In this document: positions 1 through 6,548 of the stretch, piece by piece
Position numbering within the stretch: the stretch's first letter is position 1
Layout: each line of letters begins with the position of its first letter
From: Verrucomicrobiia bacterium
GTDB lineage: Bacteria; Verrucomicrobiota; Verrucomicrobiia; Limisphaerales; UBA11358
Assembly: GCA_030044395.1 (NCBI GenBank)
Contig: JASHVW010000153.1
Location: 1 to 11,108 of the forward strand
Length of the DNA: 11,108 bases
Direction: 5' to 3'
Made by a program: the position numbers and the translations under genes
Notes under the pieces: generated by a model
What the model was told of the DNA's origin: nothing
Seen by the model: only the letters and a program-made list of their open reading frames with translations
Database searches by the model: none

Positions 1-480
1 GCGACCAACCAGGTGGACTTCGCCGTGCCCAAAAAATTCGGCCTCGTCTATCGCGACCGCGACAACGCCAACAAAACGCCGTTGTGCATCCATCGCGCGC
101 CACTGGGCACGCACGAGCGGTTCATCGGTTTTCTCATTGAACATTATGCCGGCAATTTTCCGCTCTGGCTCGCGCCGGTGCAGGTGCGCGTGCTGACCAT
201 TGGCGAGGACGAACCGCTGGCCCATTATGCGAAACAAATCGTCAATGAATTGCACGCCCATTTCGTCCGCGTCGAAGTGGATTATTCCTCGAACAAAATC
301 AACGGCAAAATCCAGGACGCCGAGACGGCCAAAGTCCACACAATGCTGGTGGTCGGGGCACGCGATTTGGAGGCGGGAAACATTTCCGTTCGCGTTCACG
401 GCAAAGGCAACATGGGCGCGAAACCGAAGGCGGAGGTAATCGCGGACATTTTGGCGGCCATCAAAGAGCGCCGGGCGTAA
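1..480 (+). CDS. thrS: Threonyl-tRNA synthetase, C-terminal part (5' end outside window)
   Basis: This class II aminoacyl-tRNA synthetase charges tRNA-Thr with threonine in the cytoplasm. The reading frame is open from base 1, so the gene begins before the window; the GTG at 13 is an internal valine and not a start. Visible parts are the end of the catalytic core with motif 3 (CIHRAPLGTHERF). In it the His at 91-93 matches the zinc ligand H511 of E. coli ThrRS, and the Arg nine residues later matches the motif 3 R520. The family sequence EHYAGNFPLWLAPVQV leads into the anticodon-binding domain, which has the typical MLVVG and SVRVHGKG segments and ends in KERRA. E. coli Ser517 corresponds to Thr here. 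The stop is TAA at 478-480. About 160 residues are present of a protein usually near 640. No terminator is visible in the 46 bases after it. Confidence 0.97.
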   Translation, partial: ATNQVDFAVPKKFGLVYRDRDNANKTPLCIHRAPLGTHERFIGFLIEHYAGNFPLWLAPVQVRVLTIGEDEPLAHYAKQIVNELHAHFVRVEVDYSSNKINGKIQDAETAKVHTMLVVGARDLEAGNISVRVHGKGNMGAKPKAEVIADILAAIKERRA

Positions 481-526
481 AATCGAACACATCCGCCCCG
501 GCTCTGTCAAAATATCAGTATTTGCT

Positions 527-739
527 ATGCAAACGATTAAGGGATTGATTGGTTTGGCGCTCACAGCAGCGGTGGTGTTCATTGCGGTTTTACTTTACAA
601 TAATAGGACCGAGCCGTCCTATATCGCCAACGTGCATGTGGCCACTTTGAAAGAGACGATCCAGGTGGCGAAGCAGGTTGTGTCACCCAAAGTGGACACC
701 AGGATCGCGGGCCATAAAACCAAAACCTCCAATCTTTGA
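527..739 (+). CDS. Small single-pass membrane protein, hypothetical
   Basis: This is a 70-residue ORF that I do not recognise. Residues about 4-24 (IKGLIGLALTAAVVFIAVLLY) form one hydrophobic helix that could anchor the protein or act as an uncleaved signal. The rest is a short polar, net basic tail ending HKTKTSNL. Third codon positions are about 64% G/C (45 of 70), which fits the local coding style but is not proof. There is no Shine-Dalgarno sequence before the ATG. The ORF lies 46 bases after thrS and 55 bases before the BLUF gene, in the same direction, so it could be read through from thrS. The tail lacks any motif, so it could also be the remnant of a longer membrane protein. Confidence 0.4.
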   Translation: MQTIKGLIGLALTAAVVFIAVLLYNNRTEPSYIANVHVATLKETIQVAKQVVSPKVDTRIAGHKTKTSNL

Positions 740-746
740 TTGGCAT

Positions 747-775
747 TTGACTTTTCTGGGGAATGGGCCTAGAAA
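747..775 (+). promoter_or_regulatory. Candidate sigma-70 promoter for the BLUF gene
   Basis: TTGACT at 747-752 (5 of 6 to the -35 consensus) and TAGAAA at 770-775 (4 of 6 to the -10 consensus) are separated by exactly 17 bases. This predicts a start of transcription near 782 and a leader of about 13 bases before the ATG at 795. The hexamers are seen directly; their use as a promoter is inference. Confidence 0.4.
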
Positions 776-794
776 TCGGCTGTCGCGAATCATT

Positions 795-1220
795 ATGGCC
801 TTATTCCAAATCGTTTACGTAAGCACCGCTTCATTGGAGCTTAGCCGCGCCGACCTGTTGAAGCTGCTCAAGGAGAGCGTTGGACGCAACTCACGCGCCA
901 ATATCACAGGCTTGTTGCTTTTCAAGGACGGAGCGTTCATGCAGGCCCTCGAAGGCGAGGAATCCGTGGTTATTGCGCTCTTCTCAAAAATAAGCCGCGA
1001 CCCGCGGCATCACCACGTTATTCCCCTCATCCATGAAACGATTGAGCAGCGGTATTTTCCTGATTCAGCGATGGCCTTTCGCGACCTGGAGACAGCGGAT
1101 CTAAAAGAACTTCCTGGCTACAGCGAGTTTTTGAACACGCCCCTGAACAGCGATTTGCTGGCGGCGGACATTCCCAAGTGCAAACGGCTGCTGCTGCTTT
1201 TCAAGCAGAACATTCGTTAA
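795..1220 (+). CDS. Short BLUF-domain blue-light sensor (PixD-like)
   Basis: This is a 141-residue protein consisting of a BLUF domain (flavin-binding blue-light sensor) plus a short C-terminal helical extension. With the ATG at 795, its numbering lines up with Synechocystis PixD/Slr1694: Tyr8 (IVYVS), Asn32 (RNSRANITG) and Gln50 (FMQALEG), the residues of the flavin hydrogen-bond switch, plus Met93. The position of PixD Trp91 is Ser91 (RYFPDSAMAF). The ITGLLLF, EG and RDPRHH segments are all typical. The frame is open upstream to 678, but starting there would add 39 residues with no BLUF similarity, whereas 795 puts the switch tyrosine at its usual place. There is no output domain, so it must signal through a partner protein as PixD does, or through oligomer changes. 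No obvious partner (response regulator, cyclase or EAL protein) is in the window. The family call is firm; the pathway is unknown. Confidence 0.95.
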   Translation: MALFQIVYVSTASLELSRADLLKLLKESVGRNSRANITGLLLFKDGAFMQALEGEESVVIALFSKISRDPRHHHVIPLIHETIEQRYFPDSAMAFRDLETADLKELPGYSEFLNTPLNSDLLAADIPKCKRLLLLFKQNIR

Positions 1221-1252
1221 TGGGCAAAATCAGAACTTGAATCCCGGCGCCG

Positions 1253-2551
1253 TCATTGCGGAGAGCGACCTGGCGGCATCGGCAAATTGATTTCCTTTAC
1301 GTCGGCAATGGCATGGTCGGCCGGCAGGTTTTCACCCGTCCAAATTTTTTGCGACGTCCATTGCGCCGCCGGCGCGTTCCAAAATTCATCGGTGGACGGC
1401 AGACCCAATGGCAGGAGGGCGGCGGCGGCGAGATACAGGCTGCCGGTGGAAATATAGCGTTCGCCCAGCGCCGGCTGGTGGCCATGGAATCCGATTCGAA
1501 GCCAGCCGCCGGCGTCAAATGTTCCGGGCGCTTCCATCATCTTTCGAATCACCGCCGTCAGCGCGCTGCGCACCTGCGCGGGCATGATGCCTTCCGGCAA
1601 TTCACGCAGCCAGGCGATTTGCGCCAGCAGTTGAAACGCGCCAAAGCGGTACGTCGTCGAGCGTCCGAGCGACGGGAATGTGCCGTCCGGCCCAATCAGC
1701 CGCTCCTGAATTTCCGCGTAGCGCCGCGCGCGCTGCAAAACGGTCCGGCGCGTCTCCGCAAATTGCGCGTCATGCGCTTCCAGGACCGCCAGCACGTCCA
1801 GCAGCATCGGTTGGATGACGAAGCTGTTGTAATAATCGAAATGAAAAAACGCGCCGTCGCCATAAGCGCCATCGCCCAGATACCAGCCCAGCATTTTGCG
1901 CACGCAATTCTCCAGCCGGGACTCCACGATGGGTTCGCTAAATTCGAGAAATGCCGCCTCCACCATGGCGGCGAACATCACCCAATTGCTGTCGGTCGGC
2001 GTGGGAATTCTCCGCGATGACTTGAAGGCGGCGATGAGCTGCGCCTGGACCCGCGCCGGGAGCGGTTCCCAAAGGATTTTTGGCGCGCGCAAAATCGCCT
2101 GGGCGAGAAAGGCCGTATCCACCAGCGGCTGGCCACCATCGGAAAAATTCATGAAATCCGGCGATCGCGGGTCGGTCGCGGCGTCCAGCGACGCCTGCGC
2201 CAGGGCGCCAAATTCCGATTGCATTCTCCCTTCGGCGCCGGCTGGATTTTCCAGCGCCAGCCAGGGCGCGAGACCGGCAAGAAGACGGCCAAAGGCTTCA
2301 AGATGCGTGTATTTTTCGCGTCCGGCGCCCGGTTGCTGCTCAACCGGCATGTTTCTCTTCAATTCACGCCGCGCGAGGTTCGCCAGAACGGGCCGCGCCA
2401 GCTTGTCCGCGACGCCAACCCAATAATCCCGGTCATTTCCCGTTGCAATGAGGTCGCTTTCCGCCGCGCGGACGGGGAGGCCGGTCGCCCCGGCTGCCCC
2501 CAACACGCCCAGGGCGGCGGCGGACTTGAAAAATTCACGGCGCGTGTTCAC
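1253..2551 (-). CDS. Tat-exported DUF2264 protein, probable carbohydrate-active enzyme
   Basis: This 432-residue protein starts with GTG at 2551-2549. The N-terminus TRREFFK is a near-perfect twin-arginine motif, followed by an Ala/Gly-rich hydrophobic stretch (about 11-25) and a possible cleavage site near VRAA (27-30), so it is predicted to be folded in the cytoplasm and exported. Residues about 40-395 match the DUF2264 family (PF10022), an all-helical, probably (alpha/alpha)-barrel domain. Visible family landmarks are DRDYW (40-44), HLEAFGRLLAG (83-93), SNWVMF (188-193), DGAYGDGAFFHFDYYNSF (227-244) followed by VIQPML, and GFHGHQPALGERY (354-366). From memory, relatives of this family have been placed in a glycoside hydrolase family (GH154, with beta-glucuronidase activity); I cannot confirm this here. 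The barrel-type fold and the nearby GH2 and GH92 genes agree with a role on sugars. Its start overlaps the dnaE stop by four bases (GTGA), which suggests translational coupling in one transcript. Confidence 0.93.
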   Translation of the reverse strand: MNTRREFFKSAAALGVLGAAGATGLPVRAAESDLIATGNDRDYWVGVADKLARPVLANLARRELKRNMPVEQQPGAGREKYTHLEAFGRLLAGLAPWLALENPAGAEGRMQSEFGALAQASLDAATDPRSPDFMNFSDGGQPLVDTAFLAQAILRAPKILWEPLPARVQAQLIAAFKSSRRIPTPTDSNWVMFAAMVEAAFLEFSEPIVESRLENCVRKMLGWYLGDGAYGDGAFFHFDYYNSFVIQPMLLDVLAVLEAHDAQFAETRRTVLQRARRYAEIQERLIGPDGTFPSLGRSTTYRFGAFQLLAQIAWLRELPEGIMPAQVRSALTAVIRKMMEAPGTFDAGGWLRIGFHGHQPALGERYISTGSLYLAAAALLPLGLPSTDEFWNAPAAQWTSQKIWTGENLPADHAIADVKEINLPMPPGRSPQ

Positions 2552-5500
2552 TCTTCGTTGCTGTCACCGTTCGTGCTCTTTCTTTCCCAACTGCGGCGTT
2601 GTTTTTCAGGCAGGCTCGTGTCCACCTTCGCATAATAGGTTCCCTCGCCAAATCGCGCATCGGCTTCATGTTGGAGCCTCAGCGATGGCGTCACGGCAAA
2701 GCGTTCATTCGCCTCGATAAAGACATGTTCGCCCGCGGCCTGGCTGAAGCATAGGAATAGCGGGCATTTGCCCGGATGCGCCGCGACAAGTTCGCGGACC
2801 GAACTGAGTTGTTCCGGCTGCAAATGTGCCGCGTGCAACCGCAAATGCACCTGCCGGGTGAATTTTTTCGGCGCATCCTCCAGCGGGATGATCTCCTGCG
2901 GGAAAATTTTTGGGCGCTCATCGCCGTTGTTGACTTCGCCAATGACGAGGATGGCCTTGTTCGGCTGTATGAGGGCGTGATATTTTTCGTAATTCTCGTT
3001 CATGCACAGGAGCTGCACGGAGCCTTCGAGGTCCTCCAGGGTGACCATCATGTAAGGCTTGCTGGATTTTTTGGAAATACCGTTTTGGACGGCGGCGACC
3101 AATCCCCCGATGCGCGTCAGGCTGCGGTTCGGCAATTCCGCCAGTTGCGACGTATTGGCCAGGGCATATTTTTTCAGGATGGGCGCGAACGGCGTCAAGG
3201 GATGGCCGGTGACATAAAATCCCAAAAGTTCCTTTTCATAAGCGAGCAATTCGTGCTGCGGCCATTCGGGAAGGTGATTTTCTTCGTTCGCCTTGGGCGC
3301 TGATTTTTCCTCCAAGGCGCCGAACAGCGAACTCTGGCCCTTTTGTTTGTCGGATTGAATGCCCGCCGCGCGGGCGAGCGCCCGGTCAATCTGCGAAAAC
3401 ATCCCCGCGCGGGTCTGGCCCAGACTGTCGCACGCCCCACATTTGATGAGCGCTTCGAGGACGCGGCGGTTGACCGTGCGCGTTTCCACACGCTCGCATA
3501 AATCGGAAAGCGATTTGAACCTGCCGTCTTCATTGCGCGCGTTCAAGATGCTTTGGACGGCGACCTCTCCCACGTTTTTGACGGCGGCGAGGCCGAAACG
3601 GATCGCCTTGCCGTCCCGGACCGGCTCAAAATGAACGCCGCTTTCGTTCACATCCGGTTGCAGCACTTCGATGCCAAACTCGCGCGCTTCGTCAATATAG
3701 GTGCTTAACTTTTCCGTGTCCGCCATGTCGTTGGTCATCATGGCGCAGAAAAATTCGACGGGATGGTTCGCCTTCAGGTAGGCGGTCTGGTAGGCGACGA
3801 TGGCGTAAGCCGCGGCATGTGACTTGTTGAAGCCATAGCCGGCGAACTTCTCCAGCAAATCGAAAATCTGGTTGGCCTTCGCGGCCGGGATTTTGTTTTT
3901 CCCGGCGCAGCCTTTGACGAACTTCTCGCGTTGCTTCTGCATTTCCTCGATTTTCTTCTTGCCCATGGCGCGGCGCAGCAGGTCCGCGCCGCCGAGCGTA
4001 TATCCCGCGAGAATTTGCGCCGCCTGCATCACCTGCTCCTGGTAAATCAAAATTCCGTAGGTTTCCCGGGCGACGGGTTCAAGCAGCGGATGTTCGTACT
4101 CGATTTTCACCTCGCCGTGGCGGCGTTTGATGAAATCCGGAATCAAATCCATCGGCCCGGGCCGGTAGAGCGCGACCAGGGCCGTGATATGCTCGATGGA
4201 ACTGATTTGAAATTTGCGGCACAAATCGCGCATGCCGCCTGATTCCAATTGGAACACGCCGAGCGTTTCAGCGCGATTGAGCAGGTCGTAGGTCTTCGGG
4301 TCGTCCAGCGGCAAATGGTCAATGTCAATCTGAACCCCCTTTGTGCGCTGGACCATGTCGCAGGCGTTGCGGATGACGGTGAGCGTCTTGAGCCCAAGAA
4401 AATCCATTTTCAAAAGGCCGAGGTCGCCGACGGGATTCATCGAGTATTGGGTCACCAGCGTGCCGTTGTCATCCCGCTTGAGCGGCAACAAATTCACGAG
4501 TGGCTGGTCGCCAATCACCACTCCGGCGGCGTGAACGCTGGCGTTGCGGGTCAGGTCTTCCAGAATCAGCGCCGTGTCAATCAATTCCCGGGTAACGTCT
4601 TCGTTTTCATACGCCCCCTTGAGTTCCGGAGATTGCTTGAGCGCCTTTTCAAGCGTCATTTTCAAATCGAACGGTATCATCTTCGCCAGCCGGTCCCCGT
4701 CTCCGTAATTCAGTCCCATCACGCGCGCCACGTCGCGCACCACCGATTTGGCGCCCATCGTGCCGAACGTGACGATTTGCGCCACCGCGTCGCGCCCGTA
4801 TCTTTCGCGGACATATTCAATGACGTCGGCGCGCCGGTCGTCGGCGAAATCAATATCAATGTCCGGCGGATTGACGCGCTCGGGATTCAAAAACCGTTCA
4901 AACAGCAGTCCGTACCGGATCGGGTCAACATTGGCGATTTCCAGGAGATAAGTGACGAGCGAGCCGGCGGCGCTGCCGCGCGCCACGCAGGAGATCCCAT
5001 GCGCCCGGCCGTAACGGACAAAATCACCAACAATCAGGAAGTAACTCAGGAAGCCGGTCTTCTCAATGACTTTAAGTTCCAGCTCAAGCCGGTCGAGAAT
5101 GTCCTTGACGGCCGCGTCGGGATTTCCCCCTTCGGCAAACGTCGGAAGCCGTTTGGCATCTTCAATTTTTTCGACGATAAATTTTTCACCTTCCACGCGG
5201 GCATGGAGGCCATAGCGTTTCCACAGCCCTTCGGCAATCCACTGGCGCAGATAACCTTCGCGGGTGAAATGCTCCGGCGGGCTGAAGACCGGAAAGTGCA
5301 ATTTGCCGAACTCGATTTCCAGATTGCATCGTTCGGCGACGGCCATCGTGTTTTTGATGGCCTCGGGCGTTTCGGCAAAACGCGCCTTCATCTCCTCGGC
5401 CGACCGCAGATAGAACTGCTCCGGTTCGTAACGCATCCGTTTGGTTTCGGCCAATTGCGTTTGCGTGCCGATGCAGATCAGGCAATCGTGCGCGTGGGAA

Positions 5501-6153
5501 TCGCTTTTGTTGATGTAATGAACGTCGTTGGTGGCCACGAGTGGCAGGCCAAAATCCTTCGCCCATTTCACCAGATACCGGTTCACCTTGGCCTGTTCGG
5601 CAATTCCGTGGTTCTGCAGTTCCAGGAAAAAATTGTCCGGACCGAGCGTTTGCTTGAACCAATCCACTGTGTCCCGCGCCTTGTCAATCTGGTCCTTGAG
5701 AATGAGATCGGGAATTTCGCTCGCCAGGCAGCCCGACAGGGCGATAAGGCCCTCCCGATGCGCCGCGAGCGTTTCCTTGTCAATGCGCGGCTTGTAATAG
5801 TAACCCTTCAGGTGCGCATCGGTGACGAGTTTAATCAGGTTTTTGTAGCCGGTCTCGTCCTGCGCCAGCAAACCAAGATGATGATAAACGTCCCGTCCGC
5901 CGCTGGTCGTCTTTTTCTCAAGACGCGAGCCGGGGGCCACATAGACCTCGCAGCCGATGATGGGCTTGATGCCTTTTTCGCGCGCGGCCTTGTAAAAATC
6001 AATCGCGCCGTAAAGCACACCGTGATCGGTGACCGCCAGGGCGGAAAATTTTAACTCGTGCGCCTTGTCCATCAACCGGTCCAGCCGGCAGGCGCCATCG
6101 AGCAGGGAATACTCGGTGTGCAGGTGAAGATGAACAAAGTCCGCGTGCGACAT
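2548..6153 (-). CDS. dnaE: DNA polymerase III alpha subunit (replicative, DnaE1 type)
   Basis: This is the 1201-residue catalytic subunit of the replicative polymerase; E. coli DnaE has 1160. The PHP domain (about 5-275) keeps all nine metal-ligand positions known from M. tuberculosis DnaE1: H10, H12, D19, H44, E69, H92, C142, D210 and H212. The polymerase core carries the catalytic aspartates D431 and D433 (PPDIDIDF) and D584 (KMDFLGLKT), plus the fingers sequences LYRPGPMDLIPDFI and GYGFNKSHAAAY. A tandem helix-hairpin-helix region follows at about 840-915. QSSLF at 940-944 fits the pentapeptide that binds the beta sliding clamp. The OB fold lies at about 1012-1077, followed by a C-terminal tau-binding-like region. 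The clamp motif and C-terminal region argue for replicative DnaE1 rather than DnaE2/ImuC. The ATG start directly precedes the conserved HLHLHTEYSLLDGA segment. There is no clear Shine-Dalgarno sequence. It is the first gene of a two-gene minus-strand unit with the DUF2264 gene. Confidence 0.99.
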   Translation of the reverse strand: MSHADFVHLHLHTEYSLLDGACRLDRLMDKAHELKFSALAVTDHGVLYGAIDFYKAAREKGIKPIIGCEVYVAPGSRLEKKTTSGGRDVYHHLGLLAQDETGYKNLIKLVTDAHLKGYYYKPRIDKETLAAHREGLIALSGCLASEIPDLILKDQIDKARDTVDWFKQTLGPDNFFLELQNHGIAEQAKVNRYLVKWAKDFGLPLVATNDVHYINKSDSHAHDCLICIGTQTQLAETKRMRYEPEQFYLRSAEEMKARFAETPEAIKNTMAVAERCNLEIEFGKLHFPVFSPPEHFTREGYLRQWIAEGLWKRYGLHARVEGEKFIVEKIEDAKRLPTFAEGGNPDAAVKDILDRLELELKVIEKTGFLSYFLIVGDFVRYGRAHGISCVARGSAAGSLVTYLLEIANVDPIRYGLLFERFLNPERVNPPDIDIDFADDRRADVIEYVRERYGRDAVAQIVTFGTMGAKSVVRDVARVMGLNYGDGDRLAKMIPFDLKMTLEKALKQSPELKGAYENEDVTRELIDTALILEDLTRNASVHAAGVVIGDQPLVNLLPLKRDDNGTLVTQYSMNPVGDLGLLKMDFLGLKTLTVIRNACDMVQRTKGVQIDIDHLPLDDPKTYDLLNRAETLGVFQLESGGMRDLCRKFQISSIEHITALVALYRPGPMDLIPDFIKRRHGEVKIEYEHPLLEPVARETYGILIYQEQVMQAAQILAGYTLGGADLLRRAMGKKKIEEMQKQREKFVKGCAGKNKIPAAKANQIFDLLEKFAGYGFNKSHAAAYAIVAYQTAYLKANHPVEFFCAMMTNDMADTEKLSTYIDEAREFGIEVLQPDVNESGVHFEPVRDGKAIRFGLAAVKNVGEVAVQSILNARNEDGRFKSLSDLCERVETRTVNRRVLEALIKCGACDSLGQTRAGMFSQIDRALARAAGIQSDKQKGQSSLFGALEEKSAPKANEENHLPEWPQHELLAYEKELLGFYVTGHPLTPFAPILKKYALANTSQLAELPNRSLTRIGGLVAAVQNGISKKSSKPYMMVTLEDLEGSVQLLCMNENYEKYHALIQPNKAILVIGEVNNGDERPKIFPQEIIPLEDAPKKFTRQVHLRLHAAHLQPEQLSSVRELVAAHPGKCPLFLCFSQAAGEHVFIEANERFAVTPSLRLQHEADARFGEGTYYAKVDTSLPEKQRRSWERKSTNGDSNEE

Positions 6154-6159
6154 GGCAAC

Positions 6160-6165
6160 AATTTA
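6160..6165 (-). promoter_or_regulatory. Weak -10-like hexamer just upstream of dnaE
   Basis: On the minus strand TAAATT (4 of 6 to TATAAT) ends six bases before the dnaE ATG. A poor -35-like TTGGTG (3 of 6) lies 17 bases upstream of it. If used, transcription would begin at or next to the ATG and the mRNA would be leaderless, consistent with the absence of a ribosome binding site. This is weak evidence. Confidence 0.2.
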
Positions 6166-6170
6166 GCCCC

Positions 6171-6190
6171 TCAACGCAAAGACACCAAGC
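6171..6190 (+). repeat. Direct repeat copy 1 (CAACGCAAAG type)
   Basis: The 20 bases beginning TCAACGCAAAG and ending CAAGC match 18 of 20 positions with the copy at 6435-6454. A further CGCAAAG follows directly at 6191-6197. Short AACGCAAAG/CGCAAAG words like this recur between genes in many environmental bacterial genomes (recalled, not checked), so this may be one member of a dispersed family. Confidence 0.6.
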
Positions 6191-6195
6191 CGCAA

Positions 6196-6208
6196 AGTTT
6201 CAGAAACT
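6196..6208. promoter_or_regulatory. 13-bp perfect dyad, candidate operator
   Basis: AGTTTC-A-GAAACT is a perfect inverted repeat with 6-bp arms and a single central base. It lies 43 bases upstream of the dnaE ATG. Its position in the divergent region fits a binding site for a dimeric regulator, but no second copy is seen and the regulator is unknown. It is too short to act as a terminator and no T-run follows. Confidence 0.3.
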
Positions 6209-6412
6209 CTCCGGGCGGGGTGCGGCTCCGGGATCTTTATGGAGGAATTGCCTGCTGGACTCGATTTTCACTTCGTGGCCGCGCGGCACATTTACGTGTC
6301 ACGCCGGCGATTCCAATTGCGCGTCGTCGCGGCTCATGTCAACCCCGGGAAATTGCTTCGCGCACAATTTTTCCGCAACGCCCGTCTTGACCGGTGGCAA
6401 CGTGGCCTGCAT
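6200..6412 (-). pseudogene. Possible relic of an unidentified minus-strand gene
   Basis: One minus-strand frame runs from ATG at 6412-6410 (MQATLPPVKTGVAEKL...) to TGA at 6301-6299 (37 codons). It continues in the same frame (HVNVPRGHEVKIESSRQF...) for 32 codons to TGA at 6202-6200. Counted by hand, G+C at codon positions 1, 2 and 3 is about 62, 46 and 76% before the inner TGA and 69, 44 and 66% after it, the pattern expected of a coding sequence in this genome. I recognise no family, and another TGA sits two codons upstream of the ATG. It could be a decayed gene, two tiny ORFs, or chance. The dyad and one direct repeat lie at its downstream end. Confidence 0.25.
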
Positions 6413-6434
6413 ATTGGCTCAATTAAGCCGCTTT

Positions 6435-6454
6435 TCAACGCAAAGAAAACAAGC
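6435..6454 (+). repeat. Direct repeat copy 2 (CAACGCAAAG type)
   Basis: This copy shares 18 of 20 bases with 6171-6190, in the same orientation and 264 bases downstream; the two differences are C to A. It is flanked by TTTTC (6432-6436) and GAAAA (6445-6449), which could pair as a small hairpin. Confidence 0.6.
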
Positions 6455-6534
6455 GTAAATGCCTCGTGCTGTTTGAGTTCGATTGGATGGGAGCGCAATG
6501 ATTGGCTGGCGCAGAATTCGCCCGGTCGAAATTT

Positions 6535-6540
6535 TACAAT
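6535..6540 (+). promoter_or_regulatory. -10-like hexamer just upstream of the GH2 gene
   Basis: TACAAT (5 of 6 to TATAAT) ends eight bases before the ATG at 6549. No recognisable -35 sits at 16-18 bases spacing. If used, the transcript would be leaderless or nearly so, which would fit the lack of a Shine-Dalgarno sequence. This is weak evidence. Confidence 0.2.
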
Positions 6541-6548
6541 TCACAACC

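Larger units (their letters stand above)
6154..6548. other. Divergent intergenic region between dnaE and the GH2 gene
   Basis: No intact gene is supported in these 395 bases. The region must carry the start signals of both dnaE (leftward) and the beta-mannosidase gene (rightward). It contains a 13-bp dyad near dnaE, two copies of a 20-bp direct repeat near its two ends, and a minus-strand frame with coding-like composition interrupted by one TGA, each listed separately. No tRNA, riboswitch-like fold or terminator stood out. Confidence 0.8.

Noticed and set aside
678..794. Upstream extension of the BLUF ORF by 39 residues
   Set aside because: The extension overlaps the small membrane ORF and has no BLUF similarity. 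Starting at 795 places the switch tyrosine at residue 8 as in PixD, and the candidate promoter lies inside the extension.
1221..1252. Palindrome CGGCGCCG at 1245-1252 between the convergent BLUF and DUF2264 genes as a terminator
   Set aside because: The arms are only 4 bp with no loop, and no T-run follows on either strand.
4249..6054. 601-codon open frame on the plus strand opposite dnaE
   Set aside because: Its codon boundaries coincide exactly with those of dnaE, and its composition (rich in His, Arg, Val and Phe) is that of a reverse-complement shadow of a G/C-ending-codon gene. DnaE identity is certain on the other strand.
6299..6301. Selenocysteine read-through of the inner TGA in the minus-strand relic frame
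   Set aside because: There is no recognised selenoprotein family, no visible selenocysteine insertion hairpin directly after the TGA, and no selenocysteine machinery in the window. Gene decay is simpler.
6483..6548. Earlier in-frame ATG for the GH2 gene
   Set aside because: It would put 22 residues ahead of a clear signal peptide. The ATG at 6549 gives a normal export signal.
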